A DNA stretch of 64,000 bases, taken from NCBI RefSeq assembly GCF_003286085.1, contig NW_020825288.1:744001-808000 (forward strand). The letters are read 5' to 3'. The position numbers were made by a program, and so were the translations under genes. The stretch is from Drosophila persimilis (Eukaryota > Arthropoda > Insecta > Diptera > Drosophilidae). Numbering within the stretch: the first letter of the stretch is position 1; every line of letters begins with the position of its first letter. Positions 35,747 through 50,000 of this stretch are shown here, in pieces. The notes under the pieces were generated by a model, which had not been told where the DNA came from, searched no databases, and saw nothing but the letters and a program-made list of their open reading frames with translations.

Positions 35747-37886
35747 ATGGATACTTTTTCCCCCAACAAGCTGCGCCAGTGCTCCCGGTTCATGGGCGCA
35801 CCTTGTACCCCGGAAAAAGATCAACTGTTGGTCGATGTGGCCAAAATAAAGTCGTGCGCCAATCCTACGTACGAATGCAGCCAGACGCGGGTTGACGGAC
35901 ATGAGTTTTGCATTCGCCACGTTCTTCGCGATCCCCGGGCAAACTACCGCCAGTGCACACATGTGTACACCAACGGAAGAAAGTGCATAAACGCAGTTCC
36001 CAAATATGATAACAAGAAGGAGCAGATACTCACTACACTTTGCTTCGAGCACAACCGACAGACGCAGCTGCAAAAGACGCATGTAGCCGTCGGTCGTCTC
36101 CGCAGTGGCGTCGAGACCAATGAGACGTTGCTCAGCACTCTTTCCCATCACATAAACGTAGAGGATATTAAGTTCGAGTATCCGTGCTCAGAGCTGGATG
36201 AGGATATGATCGATGTTGTTTCACCGCACGTGGCACCGTTTGGTAAGGCAGCATACAGAGTACAGTGCCACATAGTTAGGGTGGGTTTAATTTATGTTTC
36301 CATTATAGTTAATCAGGATCATCGAAATGGTATAGAGAATGTTATAGAAAAGGTCCGCCGCCGTCGTCGAATCTTAGATTACGCCTCCGACAGTTCCAGC
36401 AATGATGGAGATCCGCCTTGTGTGAAGAATACAGCCAAAGATATCGAGTTCTTTGAATCGGAGAACGAAAGCATCGATTCTGAAGACGATGATCCTCTAA
36501 AGTAAGTCTTTCACCAAGTACACTGGTTGTAGGGTCCTTTAATGATTACTTTTAGGCATGCCGGCGTCTACACTCGTGCTGAGGCTGTTCGGATTGCAGA
36601 GTTGAAAGTGAATAAACTTCAGGGCCTTTACCGCGAAGAGCTGTCCCACTTGCAGCTTGTTCTGAAACAAAGGCGTCGGCAGTACCTGCACGACATCCGG
36701 CGAGAACGGGAAATTTACTGTAATGTCAAAATTATTAGTGTTTTTCGCAGCAGGTTTCTGAATTGTCTTTCTATATTCGCAGGCAGTATCCACGATCAGC
36801 TTAAGGAGACGCCGCACGAGCGCAAGCTCTACGAACAACTGAAGGCGCTCAACAGCTACCATCGTCGGCAGGGCGTTGAGGCGGTTCTCTACAAAAAATT
36901 CAAAGAGAAACGCGCGCGGGACACGCTGTTTGCTTCGAAGTCGGCCAACAACCCCAAGTGTATTTTTACAGAGGGCGGCGTCAAATGTGGAGAGCGAACG
37001 CTGCCATGCTGCAAACACTGCCGCAAGCACATATTGGAGGATAAGCGCCAGGTTCTATTTCGTGCATGTGGAGTGGAGCGTAGCGGTGTTGTATGCCAGG
37101 AGCCCGTGACAAGCATGCTTGAAGACGCGAACTGTGTGCTGCATCTGAGCGTGGTGCCAGCCAAGCGCCAGTACATACAAAAGGTGGGTTAAATAAAATC
37201 TAAGCCTAACCACACCATTTTCATCACTTACACACGAATGTCGCTTCTGCTATTGTACTTATAGTCTACGTGTTTTGCATACAAATTTATAACTCAAACT
37301 GTTAATCATACGAGTATTTGCCACCTCAACAATATTAAAACTAGATCTTAGACCTATCATATAGAACTGTAGTAGAACTACGAGTATGTAGATCTACATA
37401 CGGGTTTATTGAACAGCTTGTGATCGACTTTGAATAAATTACCGAACTCACATCCTCTGGTTTTATATGGTAAGATGGTAGTCTGTTGGATAAAGCCCTG
37501 ACCATATTTCAACATGTAACAATACGTCGGCAGTGGAAGATCGGAATGTGGAGAGTGTTCATATATGTATATGTAGATGAATATTTTGCCTCAACGTGTA
37601 TCCACCCGGAAATGCACTGCATATTAGTTTTAATCACAATCATCTATCTGATATCTCATGCCTCTTATTGACGAACCTACCTACTAATCTCTTCTCACAG
37701 AAATGCGAATCTGAGACCGAAGAAGACGAAATCCCTTCAACAAGTACTCTCATTACTGAAACTGAAATATCTGCAGACATGATGCTTTCCAGAAGCTTTC
37801 GCAATGTCACCACAGCACATAGCGAAGACAGAAAAAACGATATTAAGCTTCTGAGATTGTCACCCAAACAATCGACCGCTGCGTAA
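35747..37886 (+). CDS. dgt1: NSL complex subunit 2 (KANSL2 ortholog), dgt1
   Basis: Five exons join in frame to 479 aa: 35747-36242, 36309-36501, 36556-36719, 36783-37183 and 37701-37886. Human KANSL2 has a similar length. Two KANL2-type (C3Hc3H) zinc-binding domains are visible. The first has CSQTRVDGHEFCIRH, QCTHVYTNGRKC and LCFEH. The second has CIFTEGGVKCGERTLPCCKH and HILEDKRQVLFRACG, then CVLH. A coiled segment (LKVNKLQGLYREELSHLQLV) precedes the second. The NSL complex, with MOF acetyltransferase, activates housekeeping promoters. In flies this subunit is also known as dim gamma-tubulin 1. The last exon is Ser/Thr-rich. It is convergent with Cad99C; stops are 527 bp apart. Confidence 0.92.
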
Positions 37887-38180
37887 GCCTGTGTAAGCCA
37901 ACTCAAATGCCAATCCAAATTCAGTTAATTATGGGTAAAGGATAATGTTATGTTGCCCATTACGTGCAATATCAGGCGTGCAGAACCCCAATTCGTAAAG
38001 TTTATGATATAAATTGCTTCACGAGCAGAGCAGTCGTCGAGTACTAACATCAAACGATTTCACAAAATTGATACAATGTAGATGCATACATGACGTTTTT
38101 TATTTTATATAAATTTAACAATTGAGATATTTTACTGATAGTTCATTGTTCAATTCACTTACTTAAAATTAATGACTGTA

Positions 38181-38186
38181 TTTATT
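38181..38186 (-). terminator. Candidate poly(A) signal for Cad99C
   Basis: AATAAA on the minus strand lies about 230 bp after the Cad99C stop. A plus-strand AATAAA at 38321 could serve dgt1. If both are used, the two convergent 3' UTRs overlap. Confidence 0.4.
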
Positions 38187-38412
38187 TGTTTTTTGTTTTT
38201 TTGATCTTAGAGCACAGTTATAAAATATCAGTTATCAGTTTCTCCATTCAATAATATCCCTAGTGAAATATTTACAAGTTATAATCGGAATTCGATGGCA
38301 AATGCGCTAGCTTATGGTACAATAAACAATTAAAAGTACAAAATATCCAGCTAAGTACTCTACTATATTCACTCTAGTCTGTTTCTGTGTCTGTGACATC
38401 TTCTCAAACAGT

Positions 38413-41400
38413 TCACAGTTCCGTTGTGGTCTCCACCTCTGACCGATCCAAATCATTCAGGTACGAGAAGCCAATTTGGCCATAGTCTCGCTTTCCAAAC
38501 GATACGTTCTCATTGGTGCAGCTTATGTGGTTGTGTCCGTCAACTGTCGATCTGCAAAATATGAATTAAATTGAGCTAAGGTTTACATACGAGCACTATT
38601 TGGCTATATTTGGCTGTATCTACCGTTGGAAAAGCGGGTTGGTGATGGGCACCTCTCCGCTGTACATGCGATTGTTCAGTTGGCTGTGACGACCGAGCGT
38701 GCTGCTGTTCATCAAGTCGCCATTTCCAGAACTGTCTACGCATCCATTCAACAATCCTGCACCGCAAAACGTATTTCCACGTCTGCCCATCGTACTGTAG
38801 GCATTATTTTTGGCAATGGCCAAATTATTTCGTCCAACCCCATTGTCCCCATTGGATCCCCCGTTCTGATAATGGTTCGTATTCTGATGCTTAATGCGCC
38901 CCAGAGTCAAGGTGCCGGAAAGAGCACCATTCGTGTTCTGCGGAGAGCCCAGTGGGTTGGCATTGTTGCGGGTGTTGATCTCTAGTGTGCGATTGAAGGT
39001 GTTTTGTCTATTGTTTATCGCCAGATTGTTGTTCATGTTGTTGAGATTGTTGTGGCGGCGAAGTGTGGCGATGGTAGCCGTTGTTGCATCGGAATGCGAT
39101 GGACTAGACTGACCGCCTGCACCGTGGCTGTTGCCGTTGCTGTTTTCCTTGTGTGTGATGTAGCTGACGTTGTCCAGCGAGAAGGCGTGGTTCTTGGCGC
39201 TGAAGTCCAGCTGCAGGTCGTCATCACCATCGGGCGGCACTGCCATTGCCAGCATCTGCGTTTCGTACTCTTTCATACTGGCCACAGTCTCACTTGCATT
39301 CGAAGCCTGCTGGTTGACAATGACGGGGTCGTAGCGCGTTGGACTCGTCGACGAATACTGCCGCATGCGTTGTTTGAAGTTTTTGTACCTATTAGGAAAT
39401 GGGTTGTTAATTACTACAGGAATCTGGGCCTAGCCTATGCTAAGGTACGTACTTTGACCAAGAAATGCATATATATATTATCCCTATGGTGCCCAATATC
39501 AGAATGATGAGTGATATGGCAATGAGCGTGAAGGGGAACACTTCGTCATCGATGTCTATGGCGGCCTTGATCTAATAAAGGTCTTACAATGTCACAAATA
39601 TCAAACTTTCACGAGTAAGTCCTACCTTATGAACGTGTTCCTTTACTTCTATTGGCACGGAAATTCCATCGGCCTTGGCTCGTGGCAAAGCAAAGTTCAG
39701 TTCCAAGCGCGCAGCGGGTTCCAGCAACGTAGTCTCCACAATACTATCGTTGCGCTTTAATAGTTTCTCCGATTTCGGATCGATGAGGTAGAACCACACA
39801 TCCGTAGCAGCTTGGTTCTCGATAACCGTGCCGTTGTTTGCCAGATACTTTTGATTGCTGAACCGCTCAATGCCGCTGACAAGTCCGGTTTTCTCATCGA
39901 GCAGCTCCTCCACCTCCGTGTGGTAGTTGCGAATTTCACTGGGAGCGGCGTTCGGAAAAGAGAGTGCCATACGATTGATGTCTGTCAGCTTGTTGACCAC
40001 TATGCGGGCTCTGGTGCGATGTGATCCTTGTTCCTGGGCATCGCTGTCCCGCGCCTCAACCGAGAATGTCATTGGAAAGGCTTCTTCATTTCTGAAATGC
40101 CTCGCAGTTCGCAGAACACCATCTTCTGTCATCACAAAAAAGCTTGTTGGCTGCAATTAAAAACAAGTTAGAATGTACTCCTATTTTATATTGTGATAAA
40201 ACTGTCTTTGAGTACACACCAAACTGATTCCCGTGTCCTCATCGTCGTACAACTTGTACCGAACTAAGCCAAACTTTCCGGAATCCCGGTCGGTGGCACG
40301 CACCTGCAGAATGGTCGTGTCCACATCCATATCTGATGTCACAACGGTGTAGAAGGTGTCCCGCTGACCACGCAGCCGATTGAAGACAAACTCTGGCGCA
40401 TTGTCGTTCTCGTCCTGAACTATTATGTTCACAGTGGTCTTGTCCTTTAGAGGGTTGACAAAGTAGCGGTGGGACACAAGACGTAGCTGGAGCATGTACG
40501 AGGACTTGTTCTCGAAATCCAACGACTGAACGAGGATTATGCTGCATCCATGGTCGGCCAAGCTCAGGTCGAACTTTCCCTCGTCGTTTCCAAGCACAAA
40601 CTCGCACCTAAAGTCTGCCGGTCCGCTGGTCGACTGTTTCGAATTAATGATCTGAACAATCTTCAGGGTGCTATTCACTTCCGTGGACTCCGGCACGCTG
40701 GTTGTGTAGCTGTCGTCACTGAAGCCCAGGCCGATGTTTTCTGTGCTCATTATCATCCCGCTCTGCACCTTGGTGTCCATGTTCATATCGTTGTTCTGGG
40801 ATAGAGCAAGGTGTCGCACGTCCACGCGAAGAGGGGCCACCGAGCTCAGCTGGGGATCGCCCATGTCGTAGGCGCGGATGTCCACGTGGTACTCTGTGTC
40901 GACTTCCTTGCGCAGCTCGTCGCGGATTCGCACTGCCCCCGTGTCTGGATCGACTTGAAAGTATTTTGGTGCTTTGCCGCGTCCGACTATCTCGTAGCGA
41001 ACCACGTTTCCAGGGGAGGTGCCATCGCCGTCAATGGCCGGCAGAGTGGCTATAATGGTGCCTATGGCTTGGTCATCGTTCACAGTCACTGGATCGGGCA
41101 CAGTTATGAATCTCGGCGGCAAATCGTTCCGATCCTCTACATCCACCACCAGCTGGAGTGTGTCTCCAGGCCCATCTCCATCGTTTTCAATGGTACCGAT
41201 GGTCAACTGGTGCTGTCGTTGGTTCTCATAGTCCAACCCCTTGATCGTGTGCACTTCTCCGGTGGTCGCAGATACCTTGAACAGTTCCGCATCCCCCTTG
41301 CGGAGCACGTAGGTTATTTCCGAAATCGTGTCTGGATCGAATGCCTGCACCGTGGCCACCAGGAAACTCTCCTCGTTCTCTGGTATATGCACGTCGATGC

Positions 41401-44400
41401 GAGCATCGCTGAACTTTGGCACTTCGTCGGGAATGTCGTGCACTAGCACGGTCACGCTGGCCGTGCCCAGGCGAGCGTCGGGAGCCCCATCCTTGGCGGT
41501 AACCACGAACTTGTACTCGTTCAAGCGCTCATAGTCCAGTTGAGAGGCTGTGCGTAGTTCCCCGGAGGTGCCGTTTATGGTAAATGGCACGTCTGTGGGT
41601 ATGGAATAGGTGATCTCTGCGTTTATCCCTTCATCGGCGTCAGTGGCATGCACCACACCAACGAAGGCATCGGCAGTGCCCTCGTCCACTTGGAAGACGT
41701 AGGGCAGAGTGGACACATCAAACTCTGGATTCTTGTCGTTGATATCGGTAACCTTGATGTTCACTGTGGCGCTGCTCGAGAGACCACCGCTATCCTCGGC
41801 CCTCATGATCAGTTGGTAGCGCGTCAAACTCTCGCGATCCAGCTTGCGTATCACTATGATGACCCCAGTTTCTTGGCCCACAGCAAACTGACGCAGATCA
41901 TTGCCGGATATGATTGAGTAGACGACTGCATCGTTCTCCGGATCATCGGCATGGACTACGGTGACTGTGGAGTTGATCTCCGCACCCTCGCTAACCTGCA
42001 CTTCGTAGATGGGCTTCTGGAAGCGGGGCGGCTTCGTGTTCGGCCCCGGTGTCACGCTCACCTCCACAATGGCCTGCGAAGAGAGTCCTCCTATGTCGGT
42101 TGCCTGCACAGTTATGCTGTATTGCTCACCGGCCAGCAGGCGGCCGTGGGTTCTGATTTCCCCGGTTTGCTCGTCGATGGTGAACTTTTGAATGCCGTTG
42201 TTGGATACGTGGTAAATCGAGTAGGCGACCACGGCATTGGGCCCCTCGTCGTTGTCGATGGCTGTCACTTGGGTGACCAGCCGACTTTCGCTCTGATCCC
42301 CCGAATTGGCAGTGATCGCAATAGGCGAGACCATTGCCAGCTTGGGGGCATTGTCGTTGATATCTCGCAGATGCACCGTGAGGCTCAACGGGGCGCTGGC
42401 AGCGTTCGTTCGGGGCTCCCGGGCGACAACCTGAAACTTAAACCGGCCGGGGGCAGGCGGATCCCGATCGAGGTTGTCTTCGTTCACTACCAGAATGCCT
42501 CCACTGGTCACATTGAATGAGGGCGTGGTCAGTTCATATATATAATCGGGCTTGGGATCGCCCTCGCCCAAGTCCGCATCTGTGGTTCTGAAGGATATGG
42601 GATTGCCGTTTCCATCCAAGACTCTGGTGCCTATGGGCGAGTTTTCGTCAACATAGCCCTCGCTGGCTGAGGAGGATATGGCCGGGGGATTGGCATCGAC
42701 CGGTTTAACAGCAATCGCCAGTTTGGCCGTGGTGAACCGTCGAGGTGCAGGTGAAATCTCTTCTGCGCGCACGATAATGTCATATCTCTTGGCCGTGGAC
42801 GTATCAATGGCTTTTGTTTGCTTCAGCACTCCCGTTTCCTCATCAATCTCAAAGTAGTCTTCATAGTTACCAGGCATTCCACTGGCGAAACTGTAGCGTA
42901 TCCGCGAGTTTATCGTGTCCAGATCGACCGCCTGTATTCTCTCGGGCAACACATTGAGGACACCCAGCAACGATCCTGCCGGCACAGACGCCGTGTACTC
43001 TGGGTTTATGCAGGCACCCTCGACTGACACGCAGCCCCGGTATATAAATGAGGGATCCAAATCATCCGAGTCGGCTATATTGACAGTAAGAGTGGTGGTC
43101 GAAGACAGTCGATGCTCGGTGTTGCGAGCCCGATCCTGAAAGTGGGCAAAAGTGGGGGTCCGAACATTATATTTCTCTAAATTTGCACGCGTTTGGATGT
43201 TTGATTTTGAATATTGAATCTGGGGTTTTTGACTTACCGAAGCTACAATGGTCACAAAATACCGCTGAACCTTCTCGTAGTCCAAAATCTTTGATACAGT
43301 AACCTGAAAGTAGGGCATTAAAGTATTATTATTAGCATATCTTTTGGATTTTTGCGTCTCACACAAAAATAAACTTACTTGTCCCTGGTGCGGAAAGGAT
43401 ATGGCAAAAGTTCCATACCCATCAGCGCTAGTGAGCTTCTCATCTTCGGTTGCATTAATATTTTGTTCGGCAATAAAATATTCCACTAGCCCGTTGACTC
43501 CGGCATCTTTATCGAGCGCTTGTATGTTCCGAAAGATCGTAGTGCCCACCGGTGTGCTCTGTTTTAAAAGAATGTGTTGGGTTACGACAGTAGCCAGGGG
43601 TGCAGTAGTAAAGTAAGTCCCTATTATTGTTCGTTGCTTGCACTTCCCACTGTTCCATGGTACCACATTGTAAGCTACATCCATACATACGTACATACAT
43701 ACATACATACATATAGTACATATGCTCCCGCACTGCAGCGGCCGATGCAGCCGTTCTCTCGCGTCTTTCTTTCTTTTGCCTTCTCTATCGCTCTCTCGAT
43801 CTGTCGCGCTCTTGTCGAAGCATCGCTTCGGTTAGGGCGCCTGCCCTTGAATTTGGTCTTGTTCTAGCACTCACTTCTCGCATAATTCGCATAATTGTTC
43901 TTCAATCCAACACCGTCTTGAACCGATCGATCGCTATCGCTATTGCATCCGTACATATTTCGCTATTGTTCTTCCGCTATCATTGTATCTACTCTATTCA
44001 CCATAATAAACCATATTAATATAAACAATCACTGATTTATCATTAAACAGATCGCAAGCTACGCTGCTGAAAAAGCTCAGTAGCTCAACAGAATTAAAAT
44101 GCATTTTTTAACATGCACATATGTACATATGTAGGTACTATTTAGAATTAAATTTCAACTGAGCGGACGTGCATCGTAAAATATTTAGTATTCATTTAAT
44201 TAGCTGATAAACGAGAACGATTCCAAAGATGTTTTCCACAAACAGTCCCTCGAGAGTCCCGCTTAAAACGGCGGCAAGTGCATACCAAATATATTCCTGG
44301 CGGACTGACAGAGTGCCATAATGGGAACACGAGTGGGATACCCCGTACGAAAAGCCCACACTACATTCTCGTGTGTATTTATGGGAAAAGACTGGCTAAT

Positions 44401-47086
44401 TATTTTCCTGAAGTTTATGGGGTTTCTCCAGATATTGAAACACCAACAAGCAATCAATCGCCAGCAATAATACACGATTTTCGGTAGAAAAGAAGTAAGG
44501 CCGTACTCGATCGAGAATACGATTGGACTCACTCTCACCAGACTTCTGTGCCTTAAAGCTGTTCGCCGCTTCACGTTGCATAATGAATTATTTATGAATA
44601 AATTCCCCTAGGTATTCCTACCGATGGTTCGCGATTAAATCTCCTTCTGTACGTATATTTGAGTAAGTTTATTGCCAGCGAGTTGTGATTTCTGTGCCAA
44701 TTGTATGAAGATCAGAATGGGGCCTTTGTAAAGTCCTTGAAGTGGCTTATGATTATTCCGAGTGATATGCATTGTATGTAGGTATGGTCGCATAACTGAA
44801 AGATCTACTAAGAGGGGTTCTCTTTTGTTTCATGGCATTACTTGTTGGTGCTTTCTAATATGTCAACTGTTCTGTAATTGAACGTTATTAGTCTAAATAC
44901 GTGATTAACAGACGGAAATACTATTGTAGCCTTAGATGTGATGTTGTGTCTTGTCTGCACATGCAATTGTGGTTGTTGTTGTTGTTGTTGTTGGGGCACG
45001 GGCACGGAGCAACATGAACATGTTGCATCAACATGCGACGTGGACAACACATGCTTGTCTGCCACTTCATTAGTGTCTTGTATGTTGTTGCTGCTTGCTG
45101 GCATCGACTATACCATCGAGAAGGCTATGCACATTCACCTGACTCTCGGACTCGGACTCGGACTCGGACTCAAACTCCGTCTCTGCCTCTGCCTCTGCCT
45201 CTGTCTCTAACTCTGCTGCAGTGGAGCATTTGTGGCGGCAACAACTGCGGCCTACGAACGCGATCTGGTAGCTCGCGAAGGGGGAAATGCGGCAAGAAAG
45301 GCAGGCAACAGGCAACAGGCAACAGGCACACGGGCAAACAGAACAAGCAAAACTTTGGCGCTCCAAAAAGCTGTTCGTGTCTTGAATGCTTGAAATCTAC
45401 TTACCTCGGGTACGGTGACCTCATAGGGCGTGTTCATGAAACGGGGCGCATTGTCATTGATATCCGACACGCGCACAATAATGGGAATGTTGCGCTTCTT
45501 ATTAGAGGATCGAATCGTACAGGACACCTGGAAAGAAATGGCGTAATTCTTGAGTGGGTGGCATGTGCATTTCATCAAACAATTAATTACGGCTTTTAAT
45601 TCATTTGCACATCCGCACATCTCCAGAAGAGGCCTAGAAGATGCCGAAGAGCCGCTCCTGGGGAGATACACTTACCTGGAACACAATGTGACTAAGATTT
45701 TCTTCATCCCGGTCAAGGGGCTGCAGCAACTGCAGTCTTTTTCCGATCAATTGAAACGTTGGCTGTCCTTTTGGAAAAACTAGATCGAGATCTATTTCCG
45801 TCTCCGGATCGCCAAAGATGGGAAGTTCTGGGGGTGTCGTTTGCTGTCCAATGACTATCACAGATACGTATTAGTTAGTAGTAGTAGTAGTAGTCATTCA
45901 TATGTTGGTACACAAATATTTATATTCAGTTGAAGCCCCACTAAGAGCGAATAGAATCGGATCCTTTCTCTTTGAATTGAGGGTTAGAGCAGCCATCGCT
46001 TGGGAAATATGCGTTTATATTGTATGTATGTATGTATGTGGGCATGTATGTAGGTATGTATGTGTGTATGAGACATATGAACGTGCTGTAAAAGTTCGTG
46101 TTAAGCGGCAGCTGCGTCTAGAAAGCCAGTCAGATTCAGATCTTGCACAATACGTACGAGTACGTATGTATCCACAAATGCACATACATATGTATGTATG
46201 TACATATATATGGAGCAGTAATCGTATTAGTGGGGCTAAAGATACATATGAATATTGGAAAATTCACAGTAGCCCGTTTGGCCTGTGTTGATTTAGGCGT
46301 TCTTGAGGAGCACGACCATTTAAATATGCATCCATATGTACATACACACAATATGTGCGAGTGTTATGTTTTATTCTGATAATCAGATCAAGCCGTCGGT
46401 TCTGCATAGTACATACGTACGTACATGTGCATAGATACATACATATGTACCTAGATACATGTTCATGGACACGTATCCAAGTTATAATTATGGCGTTGCA
46501 CCTTTTGTGATTGCAGACTATGGATCTCAAAGTTGGGGTTTGTCTGTTGTACGAGCTGTACGGGCTGCATTGCATGTGTCCGCCCCTTTACTATGTTTAC
46601 TGTGTTTAAAACTCATATAAAATGGCTTCAGGTTTATGAGGCATCCAACAAAGAGGTAGCGTAAGACATGCAATTTTTTCTTGCTGGGCTGGTAATTCTC
46701 CTGAGGTAATGATGTCCAACCCTTCTCTAAGGAAGCCACTCCATTATTATAGTACACTGTTTGCACGCCTGAGAGGGAACACTAGATTCATGGCACAATT
46801 TACCATAGGAACATTTGAATCGTACAACAAATCTACCAAGAAATGGTTTATGGAGTTCCACTATAGGAACTCTGATGCTTCTTCATTCATAGTCGGTCAT
46901 AGTCGTATACTCATTTGAAATTCTCTTACATGTCTCGCGACTTTCTTCTATGTCCAGGATTATATTCGTTTGGCCAGTTTCCACCTCGCACATTTGCGAT
47001 TTGCCCAAAACAGCTGAGGACAGCAGAATCAAAAGTCCTAAGAGTCCGAGTCCTTGCATTGCTGATATGTTGCTGTTAGCAGACAT
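38413..47086 (-). CDS. Cad99C: Cadherin 99C (protocadherin-15 ortholog)
   Basis: Ten coding exons join in frame to about 1722 aa, close to the known fly length: 46930-47086, 45676-45854, 45405-45527, 43379-43558, 43238-43303, 40220-43135, 39626-40150, 39453-39571, 38624-39388 and 38413-38551. Exon 1 has a signal peptide (GLGLLGLLILLSSAVLG). About eleven cadherin repeats follow, with calcium-binding motifs such as DINDNAPRF, DRDEEN, DIGDL-like and DENDNAPEF; most lie in the 2.9-kb exon. One membrane helix (FTLIAISLIILILGTIGIIY) leads to an Asn-rich cytoplasmic tail. The C-terminus is TTTEL, a class I PDZ ligand. Cad99C controls microvillus length in follicle cells and is the fly Usher-type protocadherin. 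The start is chosen from the signal peptide. Confidence 0.96.
43559..45404 (-). other. Large Cad99C intron
   Basis: This is the longest intron between Cad99C coding exons (3 and 4). Simple repeats include CATA units at about 43683-43711 and a CTCGGA/CTCTGC array at 45143-45208. No embedded gene is supported. Confidence 0.7.
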
Positions 47087-50000
47087 TGTTCTGTAATTAA
47101 ATGGGTATTATTTAGTAAAAAATTATTAATGTCACCTACCAGTAGACATATGTATGAATGTATGTATGTACTTATTGTTAACAGTGAATCGCAAAGCCAA
47201 AACCTATTCGCTGCGTGGCTTTAAAGTGCCCCCTACTTATATGTATGTATATAAGTTGTCTGTGTATATGAACCAAGATGGCTTCTCATTCCTTAAATGG
47301 TGTGAAATCAATATGCAATAAACATTTAAACAAAACTGGAACTGGAACCTGGACAACGGACAACTGGACGGCTAGAGAACTGGCGTTGCCGGCACACTCT
47401 TCGGCTCTGCTGTGCGATTCTTGTCCAACCATCTGCATGTTTATATGGGCATGAGGAAATCATAGATGCGAACGCATCTACCACAGCGTAGCCGTAGTCT
47501 GCTGCTGTATTCGTACTCGTACTCGTACTCGTACTCGTATTTTTGTGAGCGACAAAAGATTGGGCTTTGGATTGCTTGGATTGGGCTTGGTCTTGGGCTT
47601 GGGCTTGGGCTTGGGTACATTGGAGCACAAAACTTAGCCCCATATTAATTCCATCGGTAGTTATCTTAGCTAACAACTAGTCTAATTATTCCACTAACTG
47701 AATAAACGCAACGAAACCTCGAAATCGTGCACCCTCTAATGCTCCCCGGACAGAGCAGCCACAAAAAGAGCTGGCATTCAAGCAGTCATCAGAAAAGTGC
47801 TAAAAATGAAACCGCATTCCTTGGTTGCATCCAGTTGCATGAGAAACAAAACAACTGCAAAAAAGAAGACTAAACTCTTATAAGATGGGGAGCCAAGCTA
47901 CTAAGCAAACAACTGCACTTACTCCTAGAGGTGGCTGGAAGGTGTACACTGTACAGGTGTACATTCTCTCGGAGCTGCCCATCTCATCAACCGCCTAAAC
48001 GGCGCGGCGGCAGCCTGTTCGAGTTGTGGCTTAGATACAGTTAGGAACGTATTTCAAAGCCACTTCTTGAGCTATCTTGTGCTGTGCTGTGCTGTGCTAT
48101 GCTATCCCTATGCTGGCTATTCTCGTTGGCTTTCTCTTGCTGTAAATCCGCCAGTACCTGGTACCTGGTACCTGGTACCCGGTACCTGTACCTTGCCTGA
48201 CTCATTCACCATTCATCGTAGACTTGCTGGCTGCTACAGGAGCACAGCTCGCGTATCTTTTGCAGTGCACTTATTAGAACGCGGTTTGAATAGCTTTCCA
48301 GTGGAAAGAGAAGAATAGTGCATTAGAGACTAGAGAGTACATAAGCACTTCCGACTTCTTGCACATGTACATATACATATACGTATCTATTGTTGCTGAT
48401 TGAATGCACATACCCTTGTACACAAGTTCTAGTAATTATATCATGCAGCTTCCATAGGATGCACAATGGATCTGCAAATGGAAACCTGCAAGTCTGAAAT
48501 CTTTACATTTTCTGGAAAATGTCATGCCAAGCTTTCCTGCAATCAGTATCTCAGTCCCAAAGTTTTCTTAAAGGTGAAGTGATCCATTAGAAGTCCATCA
48601 ACCATTTCAAATGCCATGTAAAGGATCGAATTGTAAAACTTTTAGATCCGTTTTCGTACTATTGAAAATCAAAATAGGAAATTCACTCATATCAGAGAGT
48701 TTTTGGTGACTATTTTTATGTGAAAAATCGCCCCAAAAAAAGAGTGAAAGTTTTACCTTTAAACAATGTACAATGCCCCGTTATTATCACCCTGTTTGGC
48801 TGTCTTTTTATATATTTTCCTATAAACGAGGATGCTGCTGCTGCTGCTGTTATGACGGCTTTACACAGCATCTGCAGTACACAAATCCTTCGCTCTAAAG
48901 ACTATTTGTCTATATAATATAGCTTTCACTGGGCATACCTGTCGTACAAAAACAACAAAGCAACATGCGAGTAAAGTAAATGAAGCTGCAAAGCTGTTGA
49001 ATATGTTCAACCGGAAACCTATAGAAAAAGCCGAATGTGCCAAAACTGGTTTGCGAAATAAAACGAAAGCCGAAGAATTGCTTTAAACGCTAGTGCTGAC
49101 TGCTGACTGCTGGCTGCTGGCTGCTGGGTGCCCAGTGCTCAGATACAAGAAACCTGTTGCTTATTTGATGCTGTTTCTGCGAACATTTTCTAGTTTTGAA
49201 TGTGGTACAATACGTACCGAACACCAAACACCGAACACCGAACACCGAACTTAAATCTGAAATCTATTGGAATGCGAACGATGGTTGCCACATACATGCA
49301 TGCACACTATGTGTACCGTGTACATACATACATACCTATAATTGTACATATTTATCTATCTATACAAAATTGTTTCATTTTATCAGTTTGATTCTGGCGA
49401 CTATTGCAATTGCAATACGAGTATCTCTGGATACATAAGTACATCGACTTGTGTGGTTATGTGGTTTAGACGGCCAGGAGAACCGAATGGTCCGGTCCGC
49501 ACTTTAACCCCCACTTTAATGAAATTTGTGCAAGTGTAAGTAGAAATACTCATAAGTACTTTGCAATAAGCAGTCAAATATCAATGGGTCTGGCACATAA
49601 TCTGACAAGCCTGAAAATAGAAAGCGAAAAAATATCATTTGCCGTCCATTAACCGAACGTACTGAAGTCAGTAGTCATCTTCAGTTTGAGGTAACTTTCC
49701 GAAACGTGACTGACTAAAGGTCAAATTATCCAGTTGGTAGCAGCATTGTGAAGCAAAGAAAACCACAAGCATCCTTGCTACACGCTCCAGCCCAGGCCCT
49801 TGCAAAATTAACTCGTGAAAGTAACAATTTCCCTTGTTACTTCCGGTGTAATATTATTAGGTACTAATATGTACTATTAAAGCTAAGATGAATTTTGTGT
49901 CTTCAAGTGTATGGAATTTAGGAGTTCATATCGGGTTCTCGAGGGAGCATCAAACATATATGGAAACCAAGTATATTATGACATTCTTTAGCTGTTAGTC

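Noticed and set aside
41951..42520. 189-codon plus-strand ORF, and others at 40811-41446
   Set aside because: Antisense shadows of the large Cad99C cadherin-repeat exon.
45143..45208. Repeated array (CTCGGA, then CTCTGC) considered as a CRISPR-like or satellite structure
   Set aside because: Short simple units without spacers in an intron of a eukaryotic gene; an ordinary minisatellite.
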